Assembly (NCBI GenBank): GCA_001465935.1
Contig: LNKV01000037.1
Span: forward strand, 62,001-126,000
Direction: 5' to 3'
DNA: 64,000 bases
DNA from: Clarireedia homoeocarpa
Lineage: Eukaryota; Ascomycota; Leotiomycetes; Helotiales; Rutstroemiaceae
Made by a program: the position numbers and the translations under genes. Numbering within the stretch: the first letter of the stretch is position 1; each line of letters begins with the position of its first letter. Positions 1-11,017 of this stretch are shown here, piece after piece. The notes beneath the pieces were generated by a model. It was not told the DNA's origin. It made no database searches and saw only the letters and a program-made list of their open reading frames with translations.

Positions 1-138
1 CCGTGCCCATGCCCATGTCTTCTAGATAATTGGTGGTGCTTTGCTCGGTGCTTTCCTTATTCCGGCTGGCTGAAGAAAATACTACTTTATAAGGTTTCCT
101 GTAGAGTTCACGTCCAATTGGATACTCAGATGTTCATA

Positions 139-202
139 CCAGGACTCATGCCAGGACTCATGCCAGGACTCATGCCAGGACTCATACCAGGACTCATACC
201 AG
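139..202. repeat. 12-bp minisatellite, about 5 copies
   Basis: Five to six tandem copies of the unit CCAGGACTCATG, with the last copies varying to CCAGGACTCATA. It lies upstream of the ABC transporter gene, in sequence with no convincing coding content. The 12-bp unit keeps an open frame on the minus strand, but that is a consequence of the repeat and not evidence of a protein. Confidence 0.85.
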
Positions 203-211
203 AACAGCTGA

Positions 212-238
212 GAAGCACGTGAAGCACGTGAAGCACCG
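212..238. repeat. 9-bp tandem repeat containing CACGTG boxes
   Basis: Three copies of GAAGCACGT stand in tandem, creating two CACGTG palindromes (the E-box core bound by bHLH factors). A further CACGTG lies at about 256. Whether they act on the ABC transporter gene about 540 bp downstream is unknown. Confidence 0.6.
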
Positions 239-775
239 TAAAACACCACAATACCACGTGACACCGTCTATCTGCAACCTGAAACTTCAGCTTTTAAACG
301 CGGGGTTGCTTGGTGCTTGTGTTGCTTTGATCAAAAGGTGCCCTTGCTGATTCGGTCCTCAACCACTCTCACCACTCTATCATCAGGCAAAGATTGTTTC
401 CAACACCAGTCCAACACCCAACACCAACACTCGTACGGTTTTTCCGACAACTTAACAAAAATTCGCTTGAAGAAAACCTCCAGATATTCTACAATGGGAG
501 CCGACCCTTCACGATAGCCAGGTTTGCGAGACATATTTGGCGAGTGCGTCAAGCAGACAGGAAAAAGTTCCATAAGCAAAAAATCAGTTTGCAGCTTACA
601 GAATCAAGAAATACTGAGTTGTTGATTTTTCATTGTACTTCGTACGAGCATCTCCGGGGCCCAGGCGGTCAAATAAGGCCCCTTATCGCTGACGCTCAAT
701 GGGGCCTGATTACAATGATAAACCATTTCAATTTCTGTTTACTTGCATACATAGATTCAACAGCTGGAATAACTC

Positions 776-3700
776 ATGGCTGCACATCTCATTGCTTCGT
801 GTGGTGACGACAGTTTTGGTCCCAAAGTGAAAGTCTGGGATCCTGAATGTCGAGGCGGCTTCGATTTTACTTTGCTCTTCGAGGAAACTATCCTTTCTAT
901 CGGCCCCTCCTCTCTTCTTCTGCTGCTGGTTCCGTGGCGTATCGCTCAATTGTATGGCCAAAGAACCAAAATTCTGCCAACGTCTTTGGCTGGGTGGAAA
1001 CTGGTAAAGTGATCCAGGACTTCGTCCACCACGTAGCGACATTTGCGTTTGCTTACCTGACATCAAAGATAACTATTTCTGTATACGCCTGTGTTCAACT
1101 CGTTCTCATTCTCCTCTGGAATTCGTCTGATGCTCCAAAGACTTCGGCGACAATTGCATCAGCATCACTGAATTTTGTTTCCGCCGTGTCCCTCATTCTA
1201 CTTTCTCACTTTGAACATTCGAAAACGATCAAGCCATCAGATATCATCAATACCTATCTCTTTGCTTCGCTACTATCAGACATCGCCCGGGTCAGGACGC
1301 AATGGCTCTTGCAAAACCGCGAAGACTCCATCGTTTCAATGTTCACTGCTTCGGTGCTGCTGAAAGTCGTAATTCTTGGTCTCGAAGCGACCGAGAAACG
1401 AAATTACCTGATTAGCACCTACCGCAGTTACTCCAGAGAAGCAACCAGCGGGATATTCAATCTTCTTTTCTTCTGGTGGCTAAATCCTCTCTTCTTGATA
1501 GGCTCTGGAAAGGTTCTATCGTTCGAAGATCTGTTTGTAATTGACGAGGCACTCGATTCCGGGTCCATTGCCCGCTCACTGCAAAAAACATGGGATGGCT
1601 GTATACCTCCCCTTCTTGAATCCTCCAATATTTTGCTTACCATCCGCAGGCTCAAAGAGAACTGAAAATGCTATATTCTACTCGCTCGTAACAACGTTCA
1701 AGCGACCTCTTCTTTCCATCATTCTTCCACGTTTGTTTGCTGTAGCTCTTATTATATCTCAACCATTCTTGGTCCAGCACGCCATCAATTATGTCAGTAA
1801 TCCAGATACACAACGTAACATGAGTATTGGTTATGGATTAGTTGCTGCTTATGGTCTTGTCTATATCAGCGTCGCGGTGAGTTCATTCGCTTGTACTTCA
1901 GCTTTTCCTTCATGGGCGAATACTGACTGTAAAGGTGGTGACCGCATCTTACCAACACAGAATATATCGATGTATTACAATGATAAGGGGAGGTCTCATA
2001 TCGTTGATTTACAGCAAGATGACCGATCAGATGATCGGAAATACCACAGAAGCAGAAGCAATTACTCTTATGTCCACGGTATGTGAAATACCCCGCATTC
2101 CAGTGTACCGGGAGATTCTAAATCTAGCAACAATATAGGACGTTGAGCAAATCGCTACTAGTCTAGAGCGCGCAATCGATGTTGGCGCCCAGTTTATCCA
2201 GATAGCCATTGCTTTATGGCTACTTGAGCGGCAGCTAGGTATTGCTTGCGTCGCCCCGGTGTTTATTGGAGTGAGCTTCAGCATCGCAACTCTATATATG
2301 GGAAAGGTTCTTCTGAAATCTCAAAAGACATGGTTAGAAGCAATTCAAAAGCGAGTTAACATTACCTCGGAAGCTCTCGACACTATGAAAGGAGTGAAAT
2401 TTGCGGGCTTGACAGAACAGCTAACAGTGCTTCTACGAGGTTTACGAAAGAGTGAAGTTGAAAGCTCAAGACCATTTCGACTATTAAAAGTTATCAATAT
2501 AGTTTTATGTAAGGTGAACTTCTGCACTTGTATCGCGATCAATCTTACTGATTAAAATCAGCGAATATTCCAGGTATCATAAATCCGGTCTTATGCTTCA
2601 CAGTATATGCACTAGTACAACAAGCTCGAGGCTCGGGCGAACTAAACATTGAAAAGGCATTTACATCTCTTTCAGTCCTTACTCTTCTGACAAGTCCTAT
2701 TTTTTCGGTGATATACTCTATCCCGGCACTCCAATCTACTGTAGGCTGCCTCCATCGAATTCAAATTTACCTTTCGAAGGACTCTCGGCAGGATCACCGC
2801 TTGCCTAACCTTTCTTCCGAACAAGAGCAACTTTCGATTTCAACAGACATTGAGCTCCGCCCTCTTCAACAGTTTCCAGACATCTTTCAAGAAGCAACAA
2901 TCGTCGTTCGCGATGGAGAGTTTGGATGGTCTCTAGATCAACCAAATACTCTCGGAAATCTCAACCTTAGCCTACGGAGCCAGCTCACTGTCGTTGTTGG
3001 ACCATCAGGTGGTGGTAAATCCACTTTGCTGAAGGCTTTGCTTGGCGAAACACTCAGCTCTAAAGGGTTCGTCTACACCGCATCCAACGAAATTGCTTTC
3101 TGTGATCAAGTGGCATGGATTCAAAATAAATCACTTAGAGATAATATCGTTGGTGATTTGGTGTTTGATGAAACCTGGTACGAGACCGTTGTGAAGGCTA
3201 GTGCGCTGGATATTGATTTTGCACATCTTGCTCTTGGCGACATGACGGTAGTAGGTTCGAAAGGGATAGCGCTTTCGGGTGGACAGAAACAGAGATTGGT
3301 AAGTGTGGAATTGGAAGCCCCTAGTTCGCAATCTTCTAAACTGATAATCATTCTAGGCAATTGCAAGAGCGGTCTATGCACGAAAAAGAATTGCTCTCTT
3401 CGATGATGTTCTTTCAGGCCTGGATAATGGGACGGAAGGCCACGTCTTTGAAAACATCTTCGGATCAACGGGTCTACTCCGACGCGAAAATACAACTGTT
3501 GTTCTTGCTACTCATGCTGGTAACTCAATAAAATATTTCTTCTGCCATTTTGACTCCTGCTAACCGAAATAGTCCATCGAATTGCAGCTGCGGATTATGT
3601 GGTTGTTCTAGACAAAGGCCGGATAATTCAACAAGGGACTTATGAGCAACTGAACTCAGCACCGGGCTACGTCCGAAGCCTCGAGATCGAAGACAGAAAG

Positions 3701-5952
3701 GAGTTAGTCACACCAATCAAAGCGGATCAGCCAAGTAAAGAGCCTGAATGGAAAGATCCTGCTGCAGCTCCGGTCTCCGAAAGCTCTGGCGCCAATAATG
3801 ACAGCGATAGAAGAATTGGCGACCTCGCTGTGTACAAATACTATATAGAATCGATTGGCTGGCTGTGTTGCATACTTTTCGTGACTTACGTTACCATTAG
3901 TACGATCTTTTCGTCCGCAATGCCATGTGAGACCTAGACTCCTCTTCATTCGATATGAATATGACGCTAACACTATGTAGTCTTGTGGCTGAACTGGTGG
4001 GCCGAAGACAGCGCAAAAGGTCCCATTCATAGTCTAGGATACTGGCTTGGGTTCTATGGACTATTCGCTTTTCTGGCAGTTGCGTTTACCTCTCTCGTGT
4101 GCTAGTATGTCTAGAGCAAATTCATTGCACCACAGGTCAGCGATACTGATTTCATCATAGCCACTTGAGCCTCAATATGGTTACAAAATCAGCGAATAAT
4201 CTTCATGAAAAGATACTAACAGCAGCCATGCAGTGAGTCCTAGGCTTTATATATCTGGGAGAACTTTTTGATCATTTGCTGACTACCCACATTCTACAGT
4301 GCTCCTTTGACGTTCTTTGCCACTACGGATTCCGGAGTTACGTTAAATAGGTTTGTGATTGCAGTGTACCCGCATCATTTCTGAAATTTGACAGAATACA
4401 GGTTCTCCCAAGACATGCAGCTTGTCGACCTTACATTACCAAGTGCCTTAATTAATACAGCTTTCCGTGAGCATCACATTCTAAGATATTTTGCAACCAA
4501 TATTTTAACCTTGTTTAGAGATTGGAGCCTCCATTGCTATGGGCATCTTAGTTTGCATAGCTACCAAATATATAGCCGCAATCGTTCCGTTCATATGTGT
4601 CGTACTTTTCTACGTGCAAAGATTTTATCTTCGAACTTCTCGTCAAATACGAATCATGGATATCGAAGCGAAAGCGCCACTTTATTCACATTTTATTGAA
4701 TCACTCTACGGATTAGCAACTATTAGAGCATTTGGTTGGTCAAGGAATTCTATACGAGCTAACACCCGACTCCTAGATCGTTCTCAAAGGCCATATTACC
4801 TCCTGTTCTGTATACAGCGGTGGCTCACTCTTGTTTTGGACCTCTCTGTTGCTTGTATTGCCATCATTCTAATGGGATTAACCGTGGCTTTAAAGAATAA
4901 GATTAGTCCTGGTCTTCTTGGTATTGCTTTGGTCAACATCATGGAGTTTGGTCAAGTGCTATCCTTATTAATTTCCTCATGGACATTACTCGAGACATTT
5001 CTCGGTGGTATTGCTCGCATCAAATCTTTCGCTACCAATACACCATGCGAAGACTTGGAGGGTGAAGTTCAAATACCACCACCTGAATGGCCTTCTCGTG
5101 GAGTTGTATCATTCGATAATATTTCTGCATCATATAAGTGAGTGATTTACCCGGTCCCTATCCTGAATGATGCTAACAATGAGAAAGCACGAACTCCGCG
5201 TCTACTATGGTCCTCAACAGCATCAGTTTTTCTGCCACACACGGCACAAAAATTGGTATCGTCGGTCGTACGGGTTCCGGGAAAAGTTCACTCCTATTGA
5301 CTCTTTTCCGCATGCTCGATCTGAGTCAGGGTTCGATAATCATCGACGGTATCGACATATCCTCTGTGCCACGACACAAAATTCGATCACGACTTACGAT
5401 ACTCCCACAAGATCCGTTCTTTCTCAGCGGTACCGTACGTCTGAATGCTGATCCGCTAGGGAGAAAGTCCGACGAAGAGATAATCTCTGCTTTGGTTAAG
5501 GTTGGTTTGTGGGAGGCTATTAGGGAGAATGGTGGACTAGATGCGTGGATTGGTGGTTCGGGAAGTGGAGAGTTTCTTTCGGAGGGCCAAAAACAGCTAT
5601 TTTGTCTTGCGGGGGCAATTCTGAAGAAATCCAAGATACTAGTTTTGGATGAGGCAACCAGTAGGTATGTATTGGAGTCTCTCTCATGCTCGCTTCGTCA
5701 TTTCATCCCATGTCATCGGACAGTCTCAATAAATAACGGAAATCAATCCTAACGACGCGCAGAATCGACCCACAAACAGATGCAAAAATGCAGGAGCTTA
5801 TCCGGAAAGAGTTTTACGATTGTACCATTATTGCAGTCGCACATAGATTGGATGGATTAGTTGATTTTGACCAGATTTTGGTTTTGGATAAGGGGAGAGT
5901 CGTTAGAATGGGTGCTCCGAATGAGATCTTGGGAAAGATAGTGGGTGAGTAA
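776..5952 (+). CDS. ABCC (MRP)-type full ABC transporter, 15 exons, 1450 aa
   Basis: ATP-driven exporter of the ABCC family, expected in the plasma or vacuolar membrane and moving drugs, conjugates or secondary metabolites; the substrate cannot be read from sequence. Exons: 776-1003, 1069-1600, 1650-1876, 1935-2078, 2139-2508, 2562-3298, 3357-3519, 3573-3926, 3981-4104, 4161-4232, 4300-4350, 4402-4466, 4519-5137, 5188-5664, 5763-5952. They sum to 4353 nt, exactly 1451 codons, and every junction keeps phase and restores family motifs. Order: N-terminal membrane domain, TMD1, NBD1 (Walker A GPSGGGKST near residue 646, signature LSGGQ near 737, FDD in place of the catalytic glutamate, as usual in ABCC NBD1), TMD2, NBD2 (Walker A GRTGSGKSS near 1254, signature LSEGQ, Walker B with LVLDEATS, H-loop AHRLD). 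The start at 776 is chosen because its frame carries the conserved cysteine-rich N terminus (SCGDDSFGP...CRGGFDF). Introns are 49-98 nt. The gene looks intact although it stands in a decayed neighbourhood. Confidence 0.93.
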
Positions 5953-6084
5953 GGCAAACGGACGAGTCAATTTCTTGCAAAAAGATGGTTGTCGTGCGTG
6001 CATTGGGTGGAGTGGTAGCGACCGTTACGTGGAAAGTCCAGGTTTCCGATACTATAGTAAATTCAACATTCAATATGGGAAAAG

Positions 6085-7520
6085 ATGATTTGGAAAAAGA
6101 GGAACCCAGCGTATTTCAGTCATATTTCAACCGCAGTTAAACATCAACTCCCTGGTCAGGGGAAATCTGTTCTATCCAACTTTGTGATCGACCATCTGGC
6201 AGAGCAACAGATTCCCGGTGACAAGGTCATCTACTACTTCTGTAACATTAAGAATGAGGAAAGTTCCTGGACAGTGTCCTCAATCCTGCGATCATTTATT
6301 GTCCAACTTTGTGAGGATAAGCGATTTTTTCAGAAACTTCCAGACCGCTTTCATGGTAACACTCAGACGAATGGTTTTTTCACCAGCTCCATTGACCAAC
6401 TGTGAACGATCTTTCTTGATTTGATCGCCGCAAAGGTATATTCCCGTATCTACTACATCATCGACGGACTTGATGTTTACGGTACGGAAATGACTAGCTT
6501 GCTTAAATACCTGAAGGACTATCTTATTTTGATACCCTATCAAGAGCCCTTCTTGAAGTTGCTTTGGACGAGTACGGCAGAAGGGTTTGTGATGGATCTT
6601 GGATTCGAACCTACGAAAACTCTTCGCGCCTCCGAAGATGATCTTGCTCTCTTCATCGACTTTGAGCTTGGGCCTGCTTGTGACGAGACTGCCAATAAAG
6701 ACACTGAATGACCTTAGAATTAACAACTACAGAGCTAAGAGGATCATAAGGATCCGAAGGCTTATATACAGGAAGAGATCATGTGCTTAATCACGTGTAT
6801 GCTAATGCATGCTTGCATGCTTGATGTCTGACTCACCCCCATGGATGTCATGTTCTTATGTAGCATCGTGATAATTTGGTCAGAATCATCACACTGCTTG
6901 GCTTGCTCAAAATCACATTTACAGCTCAGATGAAAAAGGTCATCACCGACTTTGCACATGCAGAAGTGGGTAGAACATTCCTTTGGATGAGCATACTTCT
7001 CCGCGAGCTTAGAAACCTACGAACACCATCACTTAAAGATGTGAGAGAAAAGATTGAACAATTACCGGCTGAAATGGATGATTTATACACAAATCTCATC
7101 CGGAAAGTCTCGAAAAGCCCAAGATGTGCCATAATATTAACTTGGATAACATACGCACTAAGACAAGTTACTTTCAAAGAATTAGAAGTAGCTGTCGCTG
7201 TTACCATTACCGAACATGCAACCAGCTGGAAAGACTGCGAAGAAGAAAAAGCTATACTAAATGCCGAAGCTATTCGGACGATTCTTAGAAGCTTAGTAGA
7301 TGTTATCGATGACAGGCCTTTTCTGATCCATCAGATGCTGCGCGGATTTCTGAGAAGGCCCAACATTCTACAACACGTGGGGTCTCTTCATCGATTCAAA
7401 CAGCCAGAAATGCTTCTCGCTGACGTCTGTATGTCTTATGTGTTGTTCAGAGACAACAATGATTATCGTTTCTCTAAATTCATTCATGACAGGAGGATAA
7501 GCCGAAGTCGATCACAATAA
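6085..7520 (+). pseudogene. Decayed NACHT-type NTPase (fungal NLR-like) gene
   Basis: Remnant of a STAND ATPase of the fungal NACHT class, the regulatory NTPases behind heterokaryon incompatibility and innate-type recognition. Visible are a P-loop (PGQGKSVLSNFVIDHL, near 6150-6200), a Walker B-like IIDGLD near 6465, and the helical segment after NACHT (from about 6950, with the usual TFLWMSILLREL and FLIHQM...LLADVCMSYVLFRD). An in-frame TGA at 6403-6405 interrupts the NACHT domain; the same frame continues to 6711. The C-terminal half is in another frame (6876-7520). A missed intron could account for the frame change but not for the stop. The canonical Walker B ending DEC is absent, and no N-terminal effector domain or C-terminal ankyrin/WD repeats follow. 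The gene starts just after the transporter (about 130 bp). I am confident about the family and that it is broken. Confidence 0.78.
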
Positions 7521-8605
7521 AGCCGGATATGGAAGATATATGGAGTGCCTCCAACCACTTGAGGTCAGTTGATTCGCGGCTGCTTCTGAATCCACAAATG
7601 CGATTAGTCATCGAATCAGGAGCTGATGGACGCCAAGAGAACCTGCCTACAGTCGGCGAAGTCGCCTTAGTTAGTTACCCCTGACGAATATGTAGATACG
7701 AGTTATCGAGATGTAGTTCTTGCGGTCAACCTGCATCTGAAAAAGGGATCCGCAACATATGCGGGCTATATGCCTGTACACCATGTGTTGCTGTTACCTT
7801 ATAGTACGCATAGCTGGCATTGCGCTATATGTTTACATGATCGTCTTCGAAATTGCGATACCTCGGAATAGCCTATACTTACGATAGATCTACAAGAGAT
7901 TAAATGTATAGATACAGACTACAGTACACCCTTATTTTCTCATTGAGCAATAGTGAAGCTGTACTGTAAAATACTGCTTGAGATGAGATTTCATTTTGAG
8001 TAAAAATACATTAATTGAGAAACAAATGTATTTGTATTAGAAAATTATCATATAGTCTACGGAGCAAGAAGTAAATGATAGCACCGCCAAGGTTAGTAGG
8101 CACCGACGAGATTAAGCAGTATAGCTTCAATATAGTATTCAATGATACTCTTTCTACAGACTAAGATATTATTAACATAGGCTATTTGGAGGTACTAATC
8201 CACCTATTGCCGAGAGCTCTTATTCAGCTGCAGCGTAATTTCTTTCGCTAACTTCGTGGGGCTGTAACTATGTAGCATTGGGTACACAGGCTTATTTGTT
8301 GCAATAGGCGAACTTGGCACTAGATATGGAGTCCATATCTAAGTCAGCTTACAAGTTCTTACTAGCTCCTTAGTCAATTAGGAAATGGCCCAAAACGAGT
8401 AAATGGGTTGCTAGCTATTCTCTCTCGAACCCTCATCTAGCTTTTGGCCAAAATTTTCCATTATATAACTATTAACGATGTCCCAGGTTTTTCAACAGCA
8501 TCACAGTACGGTCATTCCAATCCTATCACCAAGTTACCAACTCTTCAATCAGCCGATTTCGATTACTACCCGGGATAACCGACATTGTTACTACCAAAGC
8601 ACAAA
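7521..8605. other. AT-rich stretch without a gene
   Basis: About 1.1 kb with no sizeable open frame and no family resemblance in any frame, rich in TA dinucleotides. It may be the rotted 3' part of the NACHT gene plus the promoter of the following secreted-protein gene. I see no clear repeat in it. Confidence 0.6.
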
Positions 8606-9116
8606 ATGGTATGTATTTCTGCTATATGTTATATTCTGATACTAATGGTTTCGAACAGGTCTCTCTATTCGTTAAGATCTTTGCTCTTGCAAACTTGGCT
8701 GCTGTTACTATTGCCAATCCGTTTGAATTCGTCGTCTATCAAGATGGTGCCTGCGCAGGACCAATCGCAGATCAGCGTGTAGATCGCCCAATTGGAAGTT
8801 GTACTAGTAAGTATAGCCTTCTTATCAGTCGATGAAATCCTATTCCTAAACCAAGGCTTTGAAATGCTTCCACCTATCTGTAGGCGAATACTAATATCAA
8901 ACTATTATAGACTTCAAAGTTGGCGGATTGTACGGGGCTTTCATTGGTGATGAATTCAACAATATGCCTGGTTGCACCTTCAAGTTCTGGGAGGATGCGG
9001 ATTGCCATGGAAAAGCAACAATTCAGCATAGTGGAATAACTTGTACTCCTATTGCGAACAAGGATGGGCAATTTTATTTGACAGCTGGCGCCAGAAGTGT
9101 TTCTATCAGCTGCTAA
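8606..9116 (+). CDS. Small secreted cysteine-rich protein, 118 aa (effector-like)
   Basis: Three exons: 8606-8608, 8659-8806 and 8911-9116, with introns of 50 and 104 nt and donors GTATGT and GTAAGT. Phases close and the total is 357 nt. The first coding exon is the ATG alone; the signal peptide starts straight after the intron (hydrophobic core LFVKIFALANLAAVTIA, residues about 4-20). The mature part has six cysteines (contexts GAC, GSC, GCT, DCH, TCT and the C-terminal SC), enough for three disulphides. Ending on a cysteine and carrying FKFWEDADCHGK and GQFYLTAGARSVSISC resembles small beta-rich secreted proteins, but I do not recognise a named family. Location between a broken NLR-like gene and transposon debris fits a fast-evolving accessory gene. 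Function unknown; effector is inference. Confidence 0.75.
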
Positions 9117-9157
9117 GCTGGATTGAGAATTGCTCAATCTTAGAGCATCTAGTTGCT

Positions 9158-9236
9158 TGGAAGGAATTGTGAGGACTATTATTTGGAAGGGATTACGAGG
9201 ATTATTATTTAGAAGGAATTACGAGGACCATCATTT
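9158..9236. repeat. 26-bp tandem repeat, 3 copies
   Basis: Three diverged copies of a unit close to GGAAGGAATTACGAGGATTA plus TTATTT, just after the stop codon of the small secreted protein gene, so probably inside or next to its 3' UTR. Coordinates are good to a few bases. Confidence 0.7.
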
Positions 9237-9481
9237 AGCAATTGGGATATCATCATATCCCTATCAAGAGCGCAAACTAATTGTTACTTTCTTCGATTCA
9301 ATTCTTCTAACTCTCTTTGTGTTCCACTTCCTCGAATATCCTGTGATTTCTCTGCTTTCACTTTGACTGTACGTGGACCCGGTGGCTCGACGCGAGGATA
9401 TACAGCGGGTACTGCAATTGTATCGCCTCTTCAAACACCCGCTGGCGCAAGGGAGGAAGTGTAATATTAAGGAACACAAAT

Positions 9482-9706
9482 AGACGGTCCAGGTTGCGCA
9501 GGACTACCAAACCCTGCAGCTTACACCGGCACTTGTCCGTAGCTGTGAATATCAGGTTTTGCCGCTCCGCGACGCTCAATGCTGCTACTTACTGCGGGAA
9601 GTTATCGCTCAACACGACTTCTGCTGATATCAAGACTACCTGAAGCCAGGAATGCTGTGCCTCTGGCCAGGGCTTGTGTGAGAATATGAGGGCATTCTCA
9701 GATTAA
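9482..9706 (+). pseudogene. Relic of a secreted cysteine-rich protein gene
   Basis: The plus strand reads GPGCAGLPNPAAYTGTCP, then two stops, then ISGFAAP. After a frame change it reads ATYCGKLSLNTTSADIKTT, a stop, SQECCASGQGLCENMRAFSD and a terminal stop. Dense cysteines (at least seven), paired CC, and Asn/Thr/Gly-rich spacers are typical of small secreted fungal proteins. Three premature stops and at least one frameshift show that it is dead, unless an unrecognised intron removes part of this. The N terminus and signal peptide are not identifiable upstream. Not the same family as the intact secreted gene at 8606-9116, judging by cysteine spacing. Confidence 0.55.
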
Positions 9707-10254
9707 GAAACTGTTTGATTAAAGTGAATCTGTCGGTTGGCTTAGTACAGCTGTAACGTTTGTCCGATTCGTTGCATGAATACACTGAACCGACAGAATC
9801 CATTCCGTACTCGACTCGTACGGGGTAGCCATAAGAAAGTGATCCGATGTTCAGTACGAGCAGTGTTATCAGTAGTGTAGTGCACGCCCACCGTGTGCGC
9901 TAGTGTAATAGTGGATCCCGTGTAGTTTGTGATATTGAATCTGATAGTACAAACAGTTTTATATCCTCAAAAACAGCACGCACTAGCCGTATACTAAGTG
10001 TACGGCGACAACGTAGGCGGAGGAGAGCTACTAATTTGGGTGATAGAACTGTAGATTTTACTTGAATTTAAATTACATTCCTCTTCTTGGCGTTCCAATA
10101 GTGCACTGCCAAGACACGGCCGTTTGCATGCACTACGGTCCGTCCGTTTTGTGACCCTCAAACGCACAGCAGTGCGTTTGGGAATGCCCTCAAACTGCGC
10201 TAATTTACACGGTTTACACTACTGACAACACTGCCACTAGGGGTAGTAAGTGGC
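9707..10254. other. Intergenic; contains a perfect 9-bp hairpin at 10159-10180
   Basis: No coding content seen. The sequence CAAACGCAC, a 4-nt loop AGCA and GTGCGTTTG form a perfect stem-loop at 10159-10180. It is flanked by two further CCTCAAAC motifs. It could be a mobile-element end or chance; I cannot assign it. Confidence 0.5.
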
Positions 10255-10590
10255 CCTGTACTAGCCCCCCCCGTGCTCTTCGACTCTGGGCACTCATTCT
10301 TGGAATGCCCCTCTTTCCCGCACTTAAAGCAAGCCCCCTTGAGCTTCTTTCCTTTTGGCCCCTGCTTGCCCTTGGGCTTTGCCTAGGCACTAAGTGCCCC
10401 TACGCCATGACAACCTTATTTCCCACAGCTTTCTTTCCTTCAGGGAGCTCTTGATATTCCCATGTGCCGAGGGCTTGTAGCTTAGCTATCTCATCATTGA
10501 TTGCTTCCCTCCAATCGGCTCCCCAGACTGGGTCGCTAATTGCTTCGTTGTGGTTCCTGGGTAACTCCACTTTAGTAGTTCTAGTCGTTA
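10255..10590 (-). mobile_element. Copia-type retrotransposon fragment with shuffled RT and gag pieces
   Basis: On the minus strand, 10590 down to 10400 encodes the start of a Copia reverse transcriptase (EAISDPVWGADWREAINDEI...GTWEYQELPEGKKAVGNK). Immediately after it, 10390 down to about 10260 encodes a gag zinc knuckle (CFKCGKEGHSKNECPE, pattern CX2CX4HX4C). That knuckle nearly matches the one at 14069-14362, with one CAG turned into TAG. In an intact element gag precedes RT, so this piece is rearranged. A MITE-like sequence starts exactly at 10590 and cuts the RT fragment. Confidence 0.8.
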
Positions 10591-10693
10591 GGCTGCGGCG
10601 GAAGCCCACCAGGTTGGGGCACCAATGGGCGGGCTGCTGACCCTTTGGGGCCCCACTGGGTGGGCTGAGAAAATGAAAGCCCGGCCTACGACC
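10590..10693 (-). mobile_element. Partial inverted copy of the AGGCTGCGGCG MITE-like element
   Basis: Begins AGGCTGCGGCGGAAGCCCA and matches the reverse complement of the right-hand 100 bp of the element at 11018-11289 at roughly 80 percent identity by eye. The similarity fades near 10693. The far end and any target duplication are not visible, so this copy is truncated or badly diverged. It interrupts the Copia fragment. Confidence 0.65.
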
Positions 10694-10921
10694 TGTAGGT
10701 TACCTATTACCTAGTGGGTAATAAGTTGGGTTATGGGTAATACTTGTAGGTAGCCTACGGGATAATGGGCAATAACTAACCTATTATGGAATAGACTGCA
10801 GTGGAGTTGAGAATATGTAAGTAATATTTTAACTAGACAAAATCACAAGTTCAATTTTCGGTATAAAGTATAGTAGAAAGAGCACAATTTTGAGATTAGT
10901 AGAAATATTAGTATAAAATAT

Positions 10922-10966
10922 TAAACTCTAAACTCCAAACGCTAAACCCCAAACTCCAAATTACTA
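10922..10966. repeat. Degenerate 7-bp tandem repeat (AAACTCC-like)
   Basis: Successive units AAACTCT, AAACTCC, AAACGCT, AAACCCC, AAACTCC. Superficially telomere-like, but the unit is 7 bp and variable, not a CCCTAA array. It lies in AT-rich spacer between the two MITE-like copies. Confidence 0.55.
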
Positions 10967-11017
10967 GTCTATCGAATTCTATTCAACGTATTCTCGAATA
11001 CTCTTTCAGTTCTTTGT

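Noticed and set aside
394..807. 137-codon open frame before the ABC transporter
   Set aside because: No recognisable features; overlaps the start of the transporter gene in another frame.
847..1665. ATG at 847 as the transporter start
   Set aside because: The conserved ABCC N terminus is in the 776 frame, joined by a 65-nt intron at 1004-1068 to this frame.
10922..10966. Internal telomere repeat
   Set aside because: The unit is 7 bp and variable, not the CCCTAA hexamer, and it is short.
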